Under the pieces are notes generated by a model. That model made no database searches, had not been told where the DNA came from, and worked only from the letters and a program-made list of their open reading frames with translations. Both the position numbers and the translations under genes were made by a program. Shown piece after piece: positions 43,980-53,843 of a stretch of 64,000 nucleotides of DNA (within the stretch, counting starts at the first letter, position 1; each line of letters opens with the position of its first letter). Where the stretch lies: the NCBI GenBank assembly GCA_002359185.1, contig DEML01000042.1, positions 233,865 through 297,864 of the forward strand, written 5' to 3'. The stretch is from Planctomycetaceae bacterium UBA2671. GTDB taxonomy: Bacteria > Planctomycetota > Planctomycetia > Planctomycetales > Planctomycetaceae.

Positions 43980-46544
43980 ATGATTGACCAGATCACACAT
44001 GTATTTCGCCTCAGCTTGTATTTATTGCTGGGCCTTTCCAGCGTGACAATCGGGCTGGCAGAAGGTCACTTGTATCCTCACCTGCTGACTATTCCTTTAA
44101 TTGCACTCGCTTTCTGGTATCTCGACGAAAATCCTCCTCTGAAAATTGACAGCGCGTTTACGAGTCTATTCGGGATCATCGCCTTGCTGATTGCCATGTG
44201 GGAATTCCAGCAGGGTCGCGTGAATGTCGAGATGAGAATTTTATCGGCCTCTCACCTGCTGGCTTATTTCACCTGGATCGTTCTAGTGCTTGAGAAGCAG
44301 TCTCAGCAATACTGGTGGCTGCTGGCACTGGCGATTTTAAATATGGCCGTTGCAGCCAGTCTGACAACCTCTGCCGCTTTGGGATTATCGGTCCTCATTT
44401 TTCTGTTCCTGGCCGTCTGGACGCTGGCAATCTTCACCGCTTATCGCGGAACCGTTCACATTCGCGATTCCCGATCCACTTCAACTGTAAAAAATTCCGC
44501 TGTAAAAAATAAGAAGTCTGCAGAAACCCCGGCAAGACCTGTCAAACCTCAAATGACGGCACCGGTCGTTGCGAAAGCGATTCCGCTGGTCAGTCAGGTA
44601 CGTGGTGGCTTTCATTTTGACCCTTCCGATAACTGGCTCGGTTATCGGCTGATCGCTTCGGTCGGCTATATCACCATCGCTTCAGTTGCAGTGGGGCTAG
44701 CCATTTTTATGATCACTCCCCGAATCTGGATTGGCAACTGGACGCTTCCCTCAGGCCAGGACGAGGCCTATGCATTGCCAACATTTGGTAAAAGCGTTTC
44801 CGGGTTCACCTCCGATGTGCAACTGGGAGATATGGGAGAAATTCTCTCAAATCCGACACCTGTCCTGTATACGAAATTCCTCGACTACAACTCTGATAAA
44901 CCTCTGACCAATACAGATGTGATGCGCAGGCTTCAAACGGATGATTTGCTATTCCGGGGAGCAGTCTTAACAAATTATGGCAATGGCCGCTGGTTTCAGG
45001 GGGATTCATTATTAAATTCAAATCCGATGAAACGTAGCCCTATAGGAGACATGTCCAACTCGATACGCTTTTTGTACGAACTTGAGCCCGTGGGACGAGA
45101 TCTTCTCTTCATGCAGATGCCAGTTTCGGGAGCTAAAATTCTATCCGAGTCGTTTGAAAGCAAAACTCTAGAGCAGCATCCTCTGAGCCAGGTCGTCTCG
45201 GTCACACAGCGAAGAAGTCGTTCTGCCGAAATCAATACGATAAAATATGAAGCGACGACGATCCCCCCGACAGAGAAACCGGAATCCGGGTTTCCGGAAT
45301 ATGAACTGGCAACCGGCAGTTTTTATACGCAGATCTTACAATCCATTTCACGATCACTCGAGTCTTCGTACCAGGCAGGCGAGACCGATTTGCACAGAGC
45401 ACGCACCAGGTTCGCATTGAATTCAAACGATCGTGAAATCCTTAAAAAAGTCTCTGCACTTGATACGTATATTCGGGGACTATTGAACCTGAATCGCGAA
45501 CAGCTTCCAGGGCTGATCGAACTCACTGATCGAATCTGCGCCCCCGTCGATGACGAACCACTCACACCCGCTGAACGTGTCCAGAAACTCCATTACTTTC
45601 TCCGCGATTCCGGGGAATACAGTTATACGCTCGATTTGACCGTCACCAATCCAAATCTCGATCCGGTTGAAGACTTTCTGCTCGTAAGGAAAAGTGGACA
45701 TTGTGAATATTTTGCCTCCGCGATGACACTCATGCTAAGAGCAGCAGGAATTCCTTCTCGTATGGTCACCGGGTTTCGCACAGGACGTTGGGTCGAAGAC
45801 ACCAAAACACTGGTCATCGAACAAAGACACGCTCATGCCTGGGTCGAAGCATTTGTCAATGGAAAATGGCTGATTATTGATCCGACAACTTATTATGATG
45901 AAGAGGAGAACTATCAAGTTCAGTACAGTGCTTATTCATGGACTGCAATTCGTGCTGAACTGGTTGGCTTCTGGCAGAATTATGTGCTCGGCGTGAGCCT
46001 GGCAGGTCAACAGCAGCGATTTTACGATCCGATCCGAAAAACGACCACAGGTGCCTACAACGCAATCATGCAAAGTGGTGAAGAGTATCAGAATAAAATT
46101 CTTCCCGAATCAGGGACGCGCTATTCTCTTTACAATCGCTTTCTGATGTTTATTGCAACCGTCTTCCCCATATTGATCATCGTTCTGGTTGTCGCTTTTT
46201 TGCTGTTCCGACAAAGACTGCGTAATTTTCTCGACTGGTTATTGCCCAAACGCCGATCTGCCCGCCGTCGTCAGATGATGGTTTTCTTTCGCAAGTTTCT
46301 TGAAGTTTCCGCCAAACATGGATTACGGAAAAAACCCGAACAGACCGCTCTCGAATTCGCTCGAATCTTTCAACAAAAGTTTCATTCACAATTGATCAAC
46401 ACACCTCTCGACCAATTGCCACTGGCGGTGACACAAGCTTATTATCAGGCAAGGTTCCGGGGAGATCCCCTGACAGAAGAAGAGATCATCAACTGGGAGA
46501 CAAAAATCCAAAGTCTTCATCAAAGACTCAGCACTTCACATTGA
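43980..46544 (+). CDS. TgpA-type membrane transglutaminase-like protein
   Basis: The 854-residue protein has an N-terminal TgpA membrane domain of several helices (LSLYLLLGLSSVTIGLAEGH, LLTIPLIALAFWYLDEN, MAVAASLTTSAALGLSVLIF). A periplasmic part follows, with the transglutaminase core. The Cys is in RKSGHCEYFASAMTLMLRAA, the His in EQRHAHAWVEAFVNGKWLII and the Asp in IDPTTYY, a complete triad. A last membrane helix (FLMFIATVFPILIIVLVVAF) and a DUF4129-like cytoplasmic tail close it. TgpA is tied to cell-envelope peptide or protein processing. In many bacteria the gene sits with a MoxR ATPase and DUF58 gene, which are not next to it here. Confidence 0.9.
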   Translation: MIDQITHVFRLSLYLLLGLSSVTIGLAEGHLYPHLLTIPLIALAFWYLDENPPLKIDSAFTSLFGIIALLIAMWEFQQGRVNVEMRILSASHLLAYFTWIVLVLEKQSQQYWWLLALAILNMAVAASLTTSAALGLSVLIFLFLAVWTLAIFTAYRGTVHIRDSRSTSTVKNSAVKNKKSAETPARPVKPQMTAPVVAKAIPLVSQVRGGFHFDPSDNWLGYRLIASVGYITIASVAVGLAIFMITPRIWIGNWTLPSGQDEAYALPTFGKSVSGFTSDVQLGDMGEILSNPTPVLYTKFLDYNSDKPLTNTDVMRRLQTDDLLFRGAVLTNYGNGRWFQGDSLLNSNPMKRSPIGDMSNSIRFLYELEPVGRDLLFMQMPVSGAKILSESFESKTLEQHPLSQVVSVTQRRSRSAEINTIKYEATTIPPTEKPESGFPEYELATGSFYTQILQSISRSLESSYQAGETDLHRARTRFALNSNDREILKKVSALDTYIRGLLNLNREQLPGLIELTDRICAPVDDEPLTPAERVQKLHYFLRDSGEYSYTLDLTVTNPNLDPVEDFLLVRKSGHCEYFASAMTLMLRAAGIPSRMVTGFRTGRWVEDTKTLVIEQRHAHAWVEAFVNGKWLIIDPTTYYDEEENYQVQYSAYSWTAIRAELVGFWQNYVLGVSLAGQQQRFYDPIRKTTTGAYNAIMQSGEEYQNKILPESGTRYSLYNRFLMFIATVFPILIIVLVVAFLLFRQRLRNFLDWLLPKRRSARRRQMMVFFRKFLEVSAKHGLRKKPEQTALEFARIFQQKFHSQLINTPLDQLPLAVTQAYYQARFRGDPLTEEEIINWETKIQSLHQRLSTSH

Positions 46545-46680
46545 CCCACAGCTTGAACTTGATCATGCTGATCCATATTCCTGAAAAAAAGTCGTGCTCA
46601 CTTTGCATGAGAAATATATGTGACACCCCTTTCTTTACCATCCGTACCTGAGATGCGCCTGACCTGGATACGTGATTCAG

Positions 46681-47064
46681 ATGACGAATAATACCAAATC
46701 AATTGAACTCACCCATCAAAACGGAATTACGATTCTGACTCCCATGGGAGATACGCTGAGTTACCGGGATATCGATGTGCAACGGGAAGGGATGGATATC
46801 AATCAACAGCTCAAAACTGCAGGAACTCAAGTGATCATCGTTGACATGAGCCGGTCGAACTATTTCGGGAGCCTCATGATCGGAGTCATTAACAGTTTCG
46901 GACAAACAGTCAAGCAGAGAAATGGACAGATGTTTCTGTGCGGCGCATCAGACGAAATGCAGTCCGTCCTGAAAATTATGAAGCTCGAATCTCTCTGGCC
47001 TCATTTCCCCAAACTAGCTGATGCCCTCAAAGTCGCCAAAGCCTGGAAAGCGGACCCGAAATAA
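46681..47064 (+). CDS. STAS-domain protein (anti-sigma antagonist-like)
   Basis: The 127-residue protein (ATG at 46681; a GTG nine bases earlier is possible) is a single STAS domain. Strands are IELTHQNGITILTPMGDTLS, the long helix QREGMDINQQLKTAGTQVII, and VDMSRSNYFGSLMIGVINSF at the usual phospho-Ser/Thr position. The D-S-S/T-G motif is here N-Y-F-G-S, with Ser as the possible phospho-acceptor. FLCGASDEMQSVLKIMKLES follows. Such proteins take part in partner-switching with anti-sigma kinases. No kinase or phosphatase gene is close by. Confidence 0.82.
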   Translation: MTNNTKSIELTHQNGITILTPMGDTLSYRDIDVQREGMDINQQLKTAGTQVIIVDMSRSNYFGSLMIGVINSFGQTVKQRNGQMFLCGASDEMQSVLKIMKLESLWPHFPKLADALKVAKAWKADPK

Positions 47065-47313
47065 TTCCCGATGGCCAACACAACAGGGACCGCAAGTAAT
47101 CGCGAAGTTTGAGCGCAGATTCAGTGACAGCAATTACTGCAGTTTGCAGATTCCTGGAGCGGCTTTTTTATGGTTTGAACCCTATTTTTCCAGTCAATCC
47201 CCGCGACACATTCATGGAAACGGCTATAACGGAAACTCTTCCTGAACTCCGAACGCAGGCGTCGAAAGCTTAATTTCGACACTTATTTTCAACAGTTCGA
47301 TTGCGCTCCGAAA

Positions 47314-47529
47314 TTATTCTTCGTGATAATTCACAAGGATAAGATTGGATTTCGGCAAAGAAGTCTGCTCAGAGTCTTGCCTGTCCAATTCTCTCGAAGC
47401 ACTATTAATGCGTCCCCAGACGGCATCTTCTCCGGCATCATAGCCCTGCTCAAAGCCGGCGAGCCATAAGTTTGTGCCACCCCAGGTAGCTGCTGTTATA
47501 ACGGCGATCATCGTGAAGGTACGCTTCAT
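47314..47529 (-). CDS. Small exported or membrane protein, unknown
   Basis: The 71-residue product has AAGGGGGG a few bases before the ATG and begins MKRTFTMIAVITAATWGG, a short hydrophobic segment that could be a signal or anchor. The rest is acidic and hydrophilic (GEDAVWGRINSASRELDRQD). No family is recognised. It is isolated between the STAS gene and the DASS transporter. Confidence 0.5.
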   Translation of the reverse strand: MKRTFTMIAVITAATWGGTNLWLAGFEQGYDAGEDAVWGRINSASRELDRQDSEQTSLPKSNLILVNYHEE

Positions 47530-47897
47530 GCCTATCCCCCCTTGTTTTGGAGGTGAAGCCTATCAAATTCACGTCTTTACAGAGCCTGCGAGTGCACCCG
47601 GCTACTGGTAAGACGAGTTGTCTGCATTCATTTCTGAGGCATTCAACCCGAATAGCTTCCTGCCATTCAGTCATTCGAATCGGCAATTTGGATCAGCTGG
47701 TAAATTTCTTATCGACACAATTGTTAACCAACTTTTAACACTTGTGTTAATAATATCTTAACAATGGCTGATCTCAGGGCAATACGAAGCTTGGAAAATT
47801 AACATTTCACACATTCGAGGAAAATACCTGCAATTTTACACCCGTAAAATTCATTTCCATACAAAAACCGATCCTGATACTCAAGAGTCTGCGATCT
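47530..47897. other. Intergenic region, nothing secure
   Basis: AT-rich DNA with runs such as AACTTTTAACACTTGTGTTAA, a short palindrome-like stretch near 47740. A 63-codon frame (47547-47738) lacks support. It lies between the start of the small exported gene and the stop of the transporter gene, so it can hold the former's promoter and the latter's terminator. Confidence 0.45.
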
Positions 47898-49478
47898 TTA
47901 CGAGACCTGAACCACACGGACGACCCACAGCATGGTCATGCCAGTCACGACGAGAATTCCCAACAGGTTGAGCAGGAAGCCGGTCTTCATCATGTCCCAG
48001 ACGGTCAGCTTATTCGAGCTGAAGACAATCGCATTGGGAGGCGTTGCGATGGGCAACATGAAGGCACAACTCGCGGCGATTGTCGCAGGCAGCATTAAAA
48101 ATCTCGGGTCCAGACTCAACGCCAGAGCCGTCTTTTCCAGTATCGGAAGCAGTGTCGAAATCGTTGCTGTGTTAGATGTGAATTCCGTCAGAAAAATCAC
48201 CAGCGTCGTCACACTGGCGACTTGAAGTGTCGAAGACATCGTCGACATTTTCTGGCCCAGCATTTCTCCCAGCCAACTGGAAAGTCCTGTCGATGAGCAG
48301 GCATCGGCAATTGCAAAGCCTCCCCCAAACAGGAGCAGAATACCCCAGGGCAATTTATGCTCCAGGAGTTCCCAGTTCATTAAATACTGATTTGTCTCTG
48401 TTTCTTCATCTCGCACGGGAACCAGAAACATGACAATCATCATCAGCAAGCCAGCGGTCGAATCGTGAAGCAGACCTTTGTAATTGAAGCCGGGGACATA
48501 GAAATCCAGCAGTGCGGAAAGTCCATCTTCCCAGCCGACGAGGGTGAATCCACCAACGTTGAGACTGACACGAGTCATCCACAGACAGGCGATCAGCATA
48601 AAAACAATCATCATCCGAAACTCTCCAACCGACATTCGCCCCAATCCCAGATACTGGTCGCGAATTTCATTGCGTGCCGCATGTCCGAAAGTCAACCCCC
48701 GCCAGATCGGCAGGCATAGCACAAACCAAACGCCAATAAACATCAACACCGACATTGGAAAGAACATGAGAAACCACTGTCCCAGCGAAACCGAATACCT
48801 CTGCAGTTCCTCGGCAGTCGCTCCAGTCGACGACCAGTAACCGGCATACACACCATTAGTCGGCGTACCGATGAGCGTCGACATCCCGCCGATGCTCGAC
48901 GAATACGCAATTCCCAACAGCAACGCGACCGCGAATCGCTTCGTCATAATGGCCTGCTTGTGTTGATCATCTCCCTGCACATTTAAAGAGGCCAGAACCG
49001 CCAGGGCGATCGGCAGCATCAACAATGCTGAAGCAGTATTACTGATCCACATCGACATCAGAGCGGTTCCGAGCATAAAGCCCAGCACAACTCGTTTTGG
49101 TCCCGTTCCCAGAATCGACAAAACCCATAATGCCAGTCGTCGATGCAATCCCCAGCGTTCCACACCAATGGCAATCGCGAAGCCAGAAACGTAGAGCAGA
49201 ATCGTTGAATTCATATACGACTTACTGACTTCGCCAGCCGACTGAATTCCCAGAAAAGGAAAGGCGACCAGCGGGATCAGGCTCGTCACCGCCAGCGGGA
49301 TCGACTGCGTGCACCAGAGAATGGCCATCAACGCGACAACACCTGCCAGTCGTTGCCCCTCGGCATTGAGTCCTGCTGGCGAGGGTGAGAGCACGATACC
49401 AAGAAACAAAATCAGCGAAACAAACACAATCCCCCAGCGATAGGAAAGCGATTGATCATCGAGTGTCGGATCCGTCAT
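47898..49478 (-). CDS. SLC13/DASS family sodium-coupled anion symporter
   Basis: The 526-residue transporter has about 12 membrane segments and the two Ser-Asn-Thr signatures of the DASS family: MSMWISNTASALLMLPIALA in the first half and FLTEFTSNTATISTLLPILE in the second. LIGTPTNGVYAGY sits by the first, and MLPIATPPNAIVFSSNKL is near the end. DASS proteins move dicarboxylates, citrate or sulfate with sodium into the cell. The substrate cannot be read. It has no obvious operon partner. A second, different SLC13 protein is encoded at 57165. Confidence 0.92.
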   Translation of the reverse strand: MTDPTLDDQSLSYRWGIVFVSLILFLGIVLSPSPAGLNAEGQRLAGVVALMAILWCTQSIPLAVTSLIPLVAFPFLGIQSAGEVSKSYMNSTILLYVSGFAIAIGVERWGLHRRLALWVLSILGTGPKRVVLGFMLGTALMSMWISNTASALLMLPIALAVLASLNVQGDDQHKQAIMTKRFAVALLLGIAYSSSIGGMSTLIGTPTNGVYAGYWSSTGATAEELQRYSVSLGQWFLMFFPMSVLMFIGVWFVLCLPIWRGLTFGHAARNEIRDQYLGLGRMSVGEFRMMIVFMLIACLWMTRVSLNVGGFTLVGWEDGLSALLDFYVPGFNYKGLLHDSTAGLLMMIVMFLVPVRDEETETNQYLMNWELLEHKLPWGILLLFGGGFAIADACSSTGLSSWLGEMLGQKMSTMSSTLQVASVTTLVIFLTEFTSNTATISTLLPILEKTALALSLDPRFLMLPATIAASCAFMLPIATPPNAIVFSSNKLTVWDMMKTGFLLNLLGILVVTGMTMLWVVRVVQVS

Positions 49479-49593
49479 GAAGAAGTGCTTTCGTCGAAGT
49501 GAAATTCAGAGATGGATCAATATTCTGGCATATGGTCTAGCAATCGCAACCGTTAAGTCTATCCAAAATTGATTCCATCTGCTGATTTGCTAT

Positions 49594-50772
49594 TCACTCT
49601 GAAGCGATCAGACTCTCGGCAAATTTGCGGCCTGTTTTTGAGAGCGGATATTCAGCCAGTTCAGATTTCGAAACCCAGCGAGCAGAAGGGGAAATTGTTT
49701 TCACCGATCCCTTCACATACTCGCCTGCAAAGCACATTAACGAAATTCGAAAGCGGGTGACGCCGTGACGGATTGAGAGCCGAAAGTCTGTCAACTTTGC
49801 ATTCAACTGATAGCGATCCGCAAGCAACTGTTCGATGCGAGCAAACTCGCGAGCATACAACTCCGTATCTTCAAACAATCCACTCGATGTTGTGTCACAC
49901 TTATTACGAACGGTTTGAAGAGTAGCCGGGAAATCATTCTGCTCCCAGCGGACAAAATCCCACAATCCGGCCCAGCGTTCTCCCTCCGCATATTGCTGTA
50001 ACAAATACTTGCTGCCTTTTTTCAACGCGACGCATAAGTGGACCACATCTGTCAGTTCCGTTTTCATTTTCGGCCGGGGAATTTCCTCCTGACGCCCCTG
50101 TTGAAATGCCAGACAGAATTTTGAGATGGGGCAGGCACCACAGGCCGGATCGACCGGTTTGCAAATTTGGCTACCAAGTTCCATCAATGCCTGATTGAAT
50201 TCTCCGGGATCGCGTTGAGGAACAATTTCTTCCGCGAAATTCCACAACTGTTTTTGAGCCGAGGTCGCTTGTAGAGAATCTTCGTAGGCAAGTAAGCGGG
50301 CATACAGCCGCTGGGTGTTGGCCTCGACAATGGGAGCAGGACGGTTAAAAGCAAAAGAAGAAATCGCCCCGGCTGTGTAGCGCCCGATCCCCGGCAGCTT
50401 CTGCAAATCATCAGCTGACTGCGGAAAGTCACCACTGAATTCCTGGGCAATCAACTTAGCCGTTTTATGAATGTTTCGCGCCCTCGAGTAATATCCCAGT
50501 CCTTCCCACAATTTGAGTACCTCAGATTCAGGAGCCTCTGCCAGTTCGTGCACGCTCGGAAACTGGTTCAGGAATCGTTCGTAATAGGGAATAACAGCCG
50601 CAACGGTCGTTTGTTGCAGCATGATTTCGCTCAGCCAGATGCGATAAGCGTCCGATGTCTTCCGCCAGGGCAAGTCACGTTTTGAGACTTTGTACCAGCG
50701 CTTCAATTTCGCGCGAAATGATTTGAGATCCGCTTTGTCAAAGTGAGGAGTATCAGCAGTCGAGTTCGTCAC
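49594..50772 (-). CDS. mutY: A/G-specific adenine glycosylase MutY with Asp-to-Glu change at the catalytic position
   Basis: MutY removes adenine opposite 8-oxoguanine. The 392-residue protein (GTG start) has the helix-hairpin-helix LPGIGRYTAGAISSFAF. The adenine-side Glu is in WLSEIMLQQT (Glu49). The 4Fe-4S cluster cysteines 204, 211, 214 and 220 have the 6-2-5 spacing. A C-terminal NUDIX-like domain (VVHLCVALKKGSKYLLQQYA) checks for 8-oxoG. At the catalytic Asp, where the family has ILDGNVKR, this protein has IVEANTQR with Glu150. All else is canonical, so activity may be retained with Glu or altered. It stands alone on the minus strand. Confidence 0.93.
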   Translation of the reverse strand: MTNSTADTPHFDKADLKSFRAKLKRWYKVSKRDLPWRKTSDAYRIWLSEIMLQQTTVAAVIPYYERFLNQFPSVHELAEAPESEVLKLWEGLGYYSRARNIHKTAKLIAQEFSGDFPQSADDLQKLPGIGRYTAGAISSFAFNRPAPIVEANTQRLYARLLAYEDSLQATSAQKQLWNFAEEIVPQRDPGEFNQALMELGSQICKPVDPACGACPISKFCLAFQQGRQEEIPRPKMKTELTDVVHLCVALKKGSKYLLQQYAEGERWAGLWDFVRWEQNDFPATLQTVRNKCDTTSSGLFEDTELYAREFARIEQLLADRYQLNAKLTDFRLSIRHGVTRFRISLMCFAGEYVKGSVKTISPSARWVSKSELAEYPLSKTGRKFAESLIASE

Positions 50773-50803
50773 AATTTCGATTTATTCCCTTTATTCCAAG
50801 CCA

Positions 50804-50873
50804 TACAAGCACGAAGCGCAAGCGAGTGAGTTTTAGTACGAATGGACTCACTCGTTTGCGCTTCGTGCTTGTA
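50804..50873. repeat. Paired-arm REP-like hairpin
   Basis: AAGCACGAAGCGCAAGCGAG and its complement CTCGTTTGCGCTTCGTGCTT enclose about 20 unrelated bases. This is a reference intact copy for the split repeat at 43409. Confidence 0.88.
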
Positions 50874-51012
50874 ACAATAGTCACCAATTCTGAAGGTCGC
50901 AAGCTGTTGAATTGACCAGCCACAATGTTTTTAAAATGGGACTTGTAACCAGAAACGGGATGAGTAATATATGAGCAGAGAACAAGTCTCTGCCCTGTGC
51001 GACACCGGACCT

Positions 51013-51047
<35 letters not shown>

Positions 51048-51181
51048 TTTTGAGTTCGGGCAACCGTGTCACCATCAGCGTGAACCACGAGACCCTGAGC
51101 CGAGATTCCCACTTTTTGAATGCGGGTTCAGAACAAATTTCGTTCGAACGGCAGGGCGGTGACTTTTCTTTTTTCAGTCAG

Positions 51182-51292
51182 TACAAGCACGAAGCGCAAG
51201 CGAGTGTGTTCACTTTTGGACTACACACTCGCTTGCGCTTCGTGCTTGTAGAGTTGAAGAAACACTGCTGGGCAAGCCAGCAGTGGCACACG
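51182..51292. repeat. Paired-arm REP-like hairpin with adjacent CACTGCTGG palindrome
   Basis: 51182-51250 is a full pair. 51261-51292 carries CACTGCTGG/CCAGCAGTG followed by GCACACG, the same accessory block as at 9700-9731. The gap 50881-51181 shows nothing else. Confidence 0.85.
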
Positions 51293-51340
51293 ACTAACGA
51301 CATTTAACGGCAGAGAGTATTGCCGCTTTTGATCGCGAAA

Positions 51341-53605
51341 TCACTCCGCTGGCACAACCCAGATGGCATCAATGTGACAGTTGCCATCGACTTGAGTCGC
51401 ATCGACATGCACTTCGTAATCGGTTCCTGCTTTGAACTGAAATTTGCCCAGTGAGACAAAGTTTGGTTTGATGTCAGCTGCTTTTGTTTGATTCAGCGTG
51501 ACATTGGAAGAGCCTTCTGCATGTGTCACGGAAATGCGGGTATTAGTCGCCCGATTTTCGTGAGCACCTGTTGCAAATCGAACTTCGTATTCGCCATCTT
51601 TTTCAACACGGAATGGGAAAGTGGCCGTGCCTCCGCGTCCGTAGCGATAACCGGCTTCCAGGAACGGTTTTAAACCGGTTCCGCCGGTCCAGCTTCCTGT
51701 CACCTTGGCCTTCATGTCATCGACGACCAAACCTTTGAGCGTAGAAGCCGGGACGTAGTCGTATTCCATTTCTGGAACAGTGTCCCCTTCTCGCGTGTAA
51801 AATTCACCATCAACATTATCTCTGCGAACGACTCCCGGTTTGCGAGCCAGGTCTTTCAAATAGTCCAGATACGATGTGTAAATATCGCGTGGGTTACAGC
51901 CGAATTTCACACACAGCGAAGCCGCTTTGCCGACAACTTCGCCCATCATGCCGCAGGTTCGCATCACGCGTGTGGTTCCCAACGCTTCATGAGTGACGCT
52001 GATACAGCGGCCAGCCATGAAGAGGTTCGGCACATCCCGCGAATAGAAACAGCGATACGGAATCGGATATCCATACTGGCGATCAACTCCCTTGCCATGC
52101 TCGGCTACGCTGATGAAGGGATTGTCAGGATACTTCCGCATATATTGCCGCTTGGGATAATGCAGATCGATCGACCAGGTACTCGGCACCATACCATCGG
52201 GAAACTGCTTCTTGGAAACGATGTCTTCTTCTGTCAGAATGACATCTCCCAATAATCGGCGCGACTCGCGTGGTCCACCGATATATGCCAGCCAGGTCAA
52301 ATGGGCGTTCTTGTGCTTCTCTGCTCCATCTTTATTCTTCATCGCATTCCACGCCCCGTACACGGCTCGCAGATTCCAGTCGCGAATCGATTCCAGATCC
52401 TTAATCGAATCCTTCTCGAAACCACTTTCCCAGAACCACTGGCCGTGGAAGTCGCGGGGATAGGGGAAATCGTTCATAGTCAAATCGAGAGCCCAGGGAG
52501 TTTTCGGAAACGATTGTGGAGAATCGGCTTCCGCCCAGGCCCACATGTTGCTCATGCCCATACGCACGCCATCGTGAATGTCGTAATCGGCATCGGCAAG
52601 ATAGCCAATCGTGCCATGTCCGGTGCAGTCGGCAAACAGAGTGCCGCTGAAACGACGGACTTCGGACGTCCGCGTATCAAACGCATACACGGCTGCGATG
52701 CGATCTTCGTCCATGTCGACTTTATAGGCATGATGATTCAGAAACAGCGAGATATTCGGCTCTGCTCGAACTATCCGTTCCTTTTTCTCATCTTCGAATT
52801 CCTCGTAGGTTCCGGGAGACTTCGTCGCATGATCGGAGATCTCATCGACGATTTCTCCGATGTGAGGAAACTCACCCCGACGAACCAACCCCTGAGCCCA
52901 GACACGGACTTCAGAACTTCCATTTCCGCCAAGGACGGGACGATTCTGAATCAAAGCAACTTTAATCCCCATGCGAGCCGCTGAGATTGCTGTGCCAATG
53001 CCGGAATAGCCACCACCGACAACAACCAGATCATAAGGGCCATCTTCAATCGGATTTTCCGGCAATCCGAGTTCTGTTTTCCGCCAGCTGGAAAGGATTT
53101 TCGCTTCTGCTGGTGGAGTCGCCGAGGCATCAGTCGTGAACCAGATCGCATCACAACGACCATCGAACCCAGTCAGGTCATGCAGGCTGATTTCCGTTTC
53201 CGGCTCTGTGATTTCAACTGTTCCGCCAGGCTGCCAGCCCCATTGTGCAGACTGTGTCCCGAAAATGTGATCCAGTGTTTTACCACCGACGGAAACCCGA
53301 AACTGTCCCGGAGGTTCTCCCGGAGCATCCCACTGTTTCACCCAGTCTTTGGTTCTGACAAACACCTGATAAGTTCCCGTGGTTGGGAATTTCACAGTGG
53401 TCTTCGCATCCTCGACCGGCTTTCCCATCCCATGTGCAAGCAGATAGGGCGAGCCCATCAGTTCGATAAACTGGGTATCGAGTTGCCAGCCGCCGTGGTT
53501 GTCGAAAGATTCAGTCTCAACGAGTAAAGATTCTGCTGAGACCGAAGCTGGCATGAGCAATGCACTGATTGTCAGGCAAAAACTTATTTTCAAAAGAGAA
53601 CGCAT
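51341..53605 (-). CDS. Exported FAD-dependent oxidoreductase with flanking carbohydrate-binding-like domains
   Basis: The ATG at 53605 has AGGAA nine bases upstream and puts a signal peptide (LLKISFCLTISALLMPASVS) at the N-terminus. The 754-residue protein starts with a domain of about 150 residues with beta segments (WQLDTQFIELMGSPYLLAHG, TYQVFVRTKDW). The FAD dinucleotide-binding core is DLVVVGGGYSGIGTAISAAR near residue 190, with GGNGSSEVRVW and FADCTGHGTIGYLA. Near the C-terminus is the FAD-closing LFMAGRCISVTHEALGTTRV. A last domain (RYGRGGTATFPFRVEKDGEY) resembles golvesin/xanthan-lyase-type modules. This FAD_oxidored layout is common among planctomycetes; the substrate is unknown, possibly a sugar or polyol. 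Confidence 0.88.
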   Translation of the reverse strand: MRSLLKISFCLTISALLMPASVSAESLLVETESFDNHGGWQLDTQFIELMGSPYLLAHGMGKPVEDAKTTVKFPTTGTYQVFVRTKDWVKQWDAPGEPPGQFRVSVGGKTLDHIFGTQSAQWGWQPGGTVEITEPETEISLHDLTGFDGRCDAIWFTTDASATPPAEAKILSSWRKTELGLPENPIEDGPYDLVVVGGGYSGIGTAISAARMGIKVALIQNRPVLGGNGSSEVRVWAQGLVRRGEFPHIGEIVDEISDHATKSPGTYEEFEDEKKERIVRAEPNISLFLNHHAYKVDMDEDRIAAVYAFDTRTSEVRRFSGTLFADCTGHGTIGYLADADYDIHDGVRMGMSNMWAWAEADSPQSFPKTPWALDLTMNDFPYPRDFHGQWFWESGFEKDSIKDLESIRDWNLRAVYGAWNAMKNKDGAEKHKNAHLTWLAYIGGPRESRRLLGDVILTEEDIVSKKQFPDGMVPSTWSIDLHYPKRQYMRKYPDNPFISVAEHGKGVDRQYGYPIPYRCFYSRDVPNLFMAGRCISVTHEALGTTRVMRTCGMMGEVVGKAASLCVKFGCNPRDIYTSYLDYLKDLARKPGVVRRDNVDGEFYTREGDTVPEMEYDYVPASTLKGLVVDDMKAKVTGSWTGGTGLKPFLEAGYRYGRGGTATFPFRVEKDGEYEVRFATGAHENRATNTRISVTHAEGSSNVTLNQTKAADIKPNFVSLGKFQFKAGTDYEVHVDATQVDGNCHIDAIWVVPAE

Positions 53606-53699
53606 TGAAATTGTTCCTGTATTAATTATTAACTCAGTACTTTCAGGGGCTGCGATTCGCTGCGACCACAATCACCTTCAAGTAAGGGTTACTCAAGTT

Positions 53700-53832
53700 C
53701 CCTCTCCCTCTGGGAGAGAATTAAGGTGAGGGGAATCGATGTGAATTGTCAATCACTTCTGGTGCTACAAATTACGCACAAAGGCCCCCCCTCATCCGGC
53801 CTTTGGCCACCTTCTCCCTCAGGGAGAAGGTG
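53700..53832. repeat. Two palindromic phrase repeats shared with 28884
   Basis: CCTCTCCCTCTGGGAGAGA (53701-53719) and, at 53784-53832, CCCCTCATCCGGCCTTTGGC...CTTCTCCCTCAGGGAGAAGG. The second is the inverse of the block at 28884-28928. Confidence 0.7.
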
Positions 53833-53843
53833 AACGTCACTAT

